A DNA stretch of 64,000 nt, taken from contig JAJFFY010000007.1 of assembly GCA_021776415.1 (NCBI GenBank), positions 153,881-217,880 on the forward strand, read 5' to 3'. The notes under the pieces were generated by a model, which was not told the origin of the DNA, searched no databases, and worked only from the letters and a program-made list of their open reading frames with translations. Shown piece after piece: positions 61,693-64,000 of this stretch (position 1 is the stretch's first letter; the number at the start of each line of letters is the position of its first letter). The stretch is from Hyphococcus sp. Lineage in GTDB: Bacteria; Pseudomonadota; Alphaproteobacteria; Caulobacterales; Parvularculaceae. The position numbers and the translations under genes are program-made.

Positions 61693-62613
61693 ATGAAGTT
61701 TCCAGTTTTCACCGCATTCAGCGCTGGCCTGGCTTATATTGTCACTCACTTCTTTACGATTATAAAAATCTTGTGGTTGCCGACATTGCTGTTGATAGCG
61801 GTGCAGGTATATCTGATGCCGTCAATGATCGACGCACAGATGCAGCTAGATAGCGTTGAAGCCAGTGGCGACCCCACAGCCATGTTCGCCGCCATGGGGC
61901 CGATGTTGCGGACTTCCGGTTTGCTCTACCTCGCTATGGCGATCATCTACCCGATGATGATCGCCGGTCTTTTGCGCCATGTGATCCGGGGCGAGGCGCC
62001 GCGCCTGCCGTTTTACCTTTGGTTCGGCGCAGATGAGTTACGCATCGTTGCAGCGTTCTTCCTTCTGATAATCATGACAATTATTCTCTCTATTGCAGGG
62101 TTTCTTCTGGTTATGGTGGTTGGTCTTATCCTTTCAATAGTCGCCGGCGCCCTGGGCGGCATCCTTATGGGCCTTGGCGCCCTCGTTTTAGTCGGTGTGC
62201 TGATCTGGTTTTTTGTGAGAATGTCTGTCGTCTATGCGGCTGCGGTTGGTGAAAGAACGGTTGGCGTCGCCGAATCCTGGAACATTACTGAAGGCCATTT
62301 CTGGGGCTTGTTCTTCTACTGGATTTTATGGGTGGCTGCGTTGATCATCCTCACATTTGGATTCATCGTGCTGACATCGTCGGGCTATATCTCTTTGATG
62401 ATGGAGATGATGTTATCGACGTCTGATCCGTCTGCTATGGAACAATTAGAAACGCGCATGCTCGAAATGCAGGGCGATATGTGGGACCTGTCGAAACCTG
62501 GCGCTTGGGTCTCGGTGATTTCGACGTATATCTTCACAATCGTTTACACCGCACTATCGGTCGTTCCCGCGGGCATCGCCTATCGCTATCTCGTCGGCGA
62601 GGAACGCGCGTGA
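61693..62613 (+). CDS. Polytopic membrane protein, paralogue of the gene at 6296
   Basis: 306 residues with about six predicted membrane helices. The start MKFPVFTAFSAG, the IIKILWLPTLLL helix, the APRLPFYLWFGADELRIVAAFF loop and the GERTVGVAESWNITEGHFWGLFF loop line up with matching parts of the 6296-7258 protein. The long acidic/Met-rich loop near residues 235-265 (MLSTSDPSAMEQLETRM) is a local difference. No catalytic motif is visible. It is followed by repetitive non-coding DNA. Confidence 0.82.
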   Translation: MKFPVFTAFSAGLAYIVTHFFTIIKILWLPTLLLIAVQVYLMPSMIDAQMQLDSVEASGDPTAMFAAMGPMLRTSGLLYLAMAIIYPMMIAGLLRHVIRGEAPRLPFYLWFGADELRIVAAFFLLIIMTIILSIAGFLLVMVVGLILSIVAGALGGILMGLGALVLVGVLIWFFVRMSVVYAAAVGERTVGVAESWNITEGHFWGLFFYWILWVAALIILTFGFIVLTSSGYISLMMEMMLSTSDPSAMEQLETRMLEMQGDMWDLSKPGAWVSVISTYIFTIVYTALSVVPAGIAYRYLVGEERA

Positions 62614-62709
62614 TAGCAAGCCGCCGGGGGCAGGCTGGCGCCCCCGCAAACAACGCTAGGGAAGGGGCGCCGCATTGGCGCTCATGAAGCGAGCCCCCTC
62701 CACCCGCTC

Positions 62710-62729
62710 ATCCCGGCGAAAGCCGGGAT
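62710..62729. repeat. Short palindromic repeat (ATCCCGGC-GAAA-GCCGGGAT)
   Basis: ATCCCGGC (62710-62717), loop GAAA, GCCGGGAT (62722-62729) within a TCATCCCGGCGAAAGCC...CCAGA context. This unit is, from memory, widespread in proteobacterial intergenic regions. A relative lies inside glyS at 41293. The 62614-62886 gap also holds a GGGGGC/GCCCCC hairpin near 62626-62645 and no gene. Confidence 0.7.
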
Positions 62730-62886
62730 CCAGACGGCGGCGCCCCGAACGATGATCGAGGGGCACCCTGCTCAGGCAGTAACTTGTATCTCGACGTTCA
62801 ACGAGATTGCCCCCGCGCGACAAGTAATAATAAAATCTGATATTCTCCCGAATCGCTGCGTACTTGCTGCGAGAAGGGTTTGGATC

Positions 62887-63558
62887 ATGTCAGACAAATC
62901 AACTTCAAATTGGCGGAGCCGGGTTGCAGATTTTGCGGCTGGCGAGATGTTTTCGCAAGTCTTCAATTGGCTTCTCGCCAATTGGCAACCTTTAGCAGGT
63001 GGCGCGGTACTTACTTGGTTGTCTCAGTACACCTTTGACACCGCGACGTTCGCGGTGGCGTTGTTTTGGGGGCTTGTGTCCTTTATTGGCGGCGGAGCTT
63101 TGATCGCGACTTGGCGCAATCAATCAGTACAGCATAGAATTCTTAGATCGCCGGAACATAACCTATTAATTGGCAACTGCCGGCTGCTTGCGGTTGAACA
63201 CAAGCCAAATCATTATCAGCTAGTGATCACCATGCACAATACTGGAAATTTTCCGATAAGAACCAGAATCAACCGTGCGTATGCCAAGCTCAACTCGTCC
63301 CTTGGGAATGCGGATGACCTCCTAAATTTGGGTGGAGAGGTTGCGGGAAAACAGTATTCGCAACTTGTGTTGAATGAGTATGAGCTCAAGCAGCGTAAGG
63401 AGCCGTATCATGGTGATGTTCACCTCGATATAAATTATGGTGACCCTAGAAAGGAAAAGTATCTTCTGAAGGTATTCAGTAAAGTTAGTTTTTTTGTTGA
63501 TGGTAGTGATGTTGTTGACGTTTCTGGTGTGAGCGTGGAGCCGTTCAAACTAATATGA
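62887..63558 (+). CDS. Membrane-anchored hypothetical protein
   Basis: 223 residues from ATG at 62887, with AGAAGGG upstream. Residues of about 27-75 hold two hydrophobic segments (NWLLANWQPLAGGAVLTWL; FAVALFWGLVSFIGGGALIA). The rest is a soluble beta-rich domain with the pattern YQLVITMHNTGNFPIRTRI, which resembles an Ig-like sandwich strand order. I do not recognise a family. It is AT-richer than average and lies in a repeat-rich stretch before recA. A longer frame starting at 62752 reads through the repeat zone and has no start signal. Confidence 0.68.
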   Translation: MSDKSTSNWRSRVADFAAGEMFSQVFNWLLANWQPLAGGAVLTWLSQYTFDTATFAVALFWGLVSFIGGGALIATWRNQSVQHRILRSPEHNLLIGNCRLLAVEHKPNHYQLVITMHNTGNFPIRTRINRAYAKLNSSLGNADDLLNLGGEVAGKQYSQLVLNEYELKQRKEPYHGDVHLDINYGDPRKEKYLLKVFSKVSFFVDGSDVVDVSGVSVEPFKLI

Positions 63559-63916
63559 CAAGCATTAAGTAACACTACATCCAGCTTTTGAAAGCGATGG
63601 CGGGCGGCGCTCCGGCCTCGAAAACGCTTGCAAAAGGATTGGCAATATCGGCTGGCCATAATTCCTGTCCAAGCCGATAATTACCTACTGACTCTTCATT
63701 ACAGGAATCTTGGCTGCTCCCCGCTAACTCGCGAATCGAAGCGCGCGGGCGCTAGGTTTGTCGATCTGCGACTGGTGAAATTTTTAAAACATAAAAAGAA
63801 CAAACCAGAATTATCAAGTAAAAACAGCCAAATAATCCACCTTGCCAAATGAGAACAAAAAGCGTACAAAGGCGCTTATTGACAGGGCGGTCCCCTGTAG
63901 GCAACGGAGGCGGTAT
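63559..63916. other. Gap before recA, no convincing gene
   Basis: 358 bases. A 74-codon open frame (63628-63852) lacks a ribosome binding site and family likeness and is treated as chance. The last 65 bases hold the recA control region. No tRNA or terminator structure was found. Confidence 0.5.
63853..63867. promoter_or_regulatory. Candidate LexA (SOS) box before recA
   Basis: GAAC-N7-GTAC, 50 bases before the recA start. The alphaproteobacterial LexA box is GTTC-N7-GTTC (GAAC-N7-GAAC on the other strand), so this matches seven of eight fixed bases. A TTGACA hexamer follows at 63879-63884, though no good -10 sequence is seen at the usual distance. Confidence 0.5.
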
Positions 63917-64000
63917 ATGGCCAAGGGCGGTCTGAAGCTTGTAGAGGTGGGTGACGTGGATAAATCTAAGGCGCTGGAAGCGGCGATGTCGCAGATCGAC
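63917..64000 (+). CDS. recA: RecA recombinase, N-terminal fragment
   Basis: The first 28 codons of recA, cut by the window edge. The start is ATG at 63917 with GGAGG six bases upstream. The peptide MAKGGLKLVEVGDVDKSKAL and following EAAMSQID match the RecA N-terminal helix (the DKSKALEAALSQIE region that packs against the next subunit in the filament). RecA drives homologous recombination and LexA cleavage. The ATP-binding domain lies beyond the window. A candidate LexA box is upstream. Confidence 0.93.
   Translation, partial: MAKGGLKLVEVGDVDKSKALEAAMSQID

Noticed and set aside
63628..63852. 74-codon frame before recA
   Set aside because: No ribosome binding site, no recognisable domain, and codon use unlike its neighbours; likely chance in an AT-rich gap.

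Overview
The window reads as a piece of chromosome from an alphaproteobacterium of the Caulobacterales/Hyphomonadales/Parvularculales type. The evidence is a PodJ-like polarity protein with a perfect CtrA box (TTAA-N7-TTAA) upstream, a second CtrA box before a SleB-type cell-wall hydrolase, DUF families common in this group, coding DNA of about 60% GC, and the first 28 codons of recA at the right edge. The exact order cannot be fixed from the sequence alone. I see no rRNA, tRNA, CRISPR array, integrase or insertion sequence.

Layout: 1-5 kb holds leucine catabolism (mccB divergent from ivd plus a GntR/FCD regulator, with a candidate operator TTGTCCGACAA between them) and a TauD-type dioxygenase. 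4.8-15 kb holds small membrane proteins, a thioesterase, an iron alcohol dehydrogenase, a D-aminoacylase coupled to a BASS-family transporter, and a TauE/SafE permease coupled to its usual TIGR02186 partner. 14.8-22 kb holds the PodJ-like protein, a DmdC-type acyl-CoA dehydrogenase and a DUF885 lipoprotein. 22-25 kb is an accessory patch: hexapeptide acetyltransferase, DUF535, and a cytosine methyltransferase with a Vsr nickase but no visible restriction enzyme. 25.4-27.7 kb encodes a secreted Arg/Ser/Asp repeat protein and a secreted hypothetical protein. 27.7-33.7 kb is amino-acid catabolism: kynB-kynU, facing DDAH, an APC permease, a Rieske oxygenase and a GST.

From 33.8 to 43.5 kb, glyQ and glyS are separated by nine co-directional genes, one of them an AT-rich gene whose C-terminal half resembles SeqA. 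glyS itself contains an AT-rich segment with a palindrome, and is translationally coupled to a TPR-sulfotransferase. 43.7-49.1 kb carries a membrane protein, ppdK and the SleB hydrolase. 49.2-58.1 kb is centred on NAD: nadA, nadB, nadC and a PqqB-like lipoprotein on the minus strand, downstream of a gene set that encodes an NrtR-type NAD regulator. A strong palindrome lies just before nadA. 58.2-64 kb holds an HD hydrolase, a membrane protein, AsmA, a membrane protein paralogous to the one at 6.3 kb, and recA.

The most notable non-coding feature is a family of about 105-150 bp composite palindromic repeats (four copies, both orientations). Two of them supply the TAG stop codon of the neighbouring gene. 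The best candidates for undescribed biology are the SeqA-like gene with its cluster of CCTT-N2-AAGG sites, this repeat family, the nadABC-PqqB-like operon, and the DDAH-permease-Rieske gene set.
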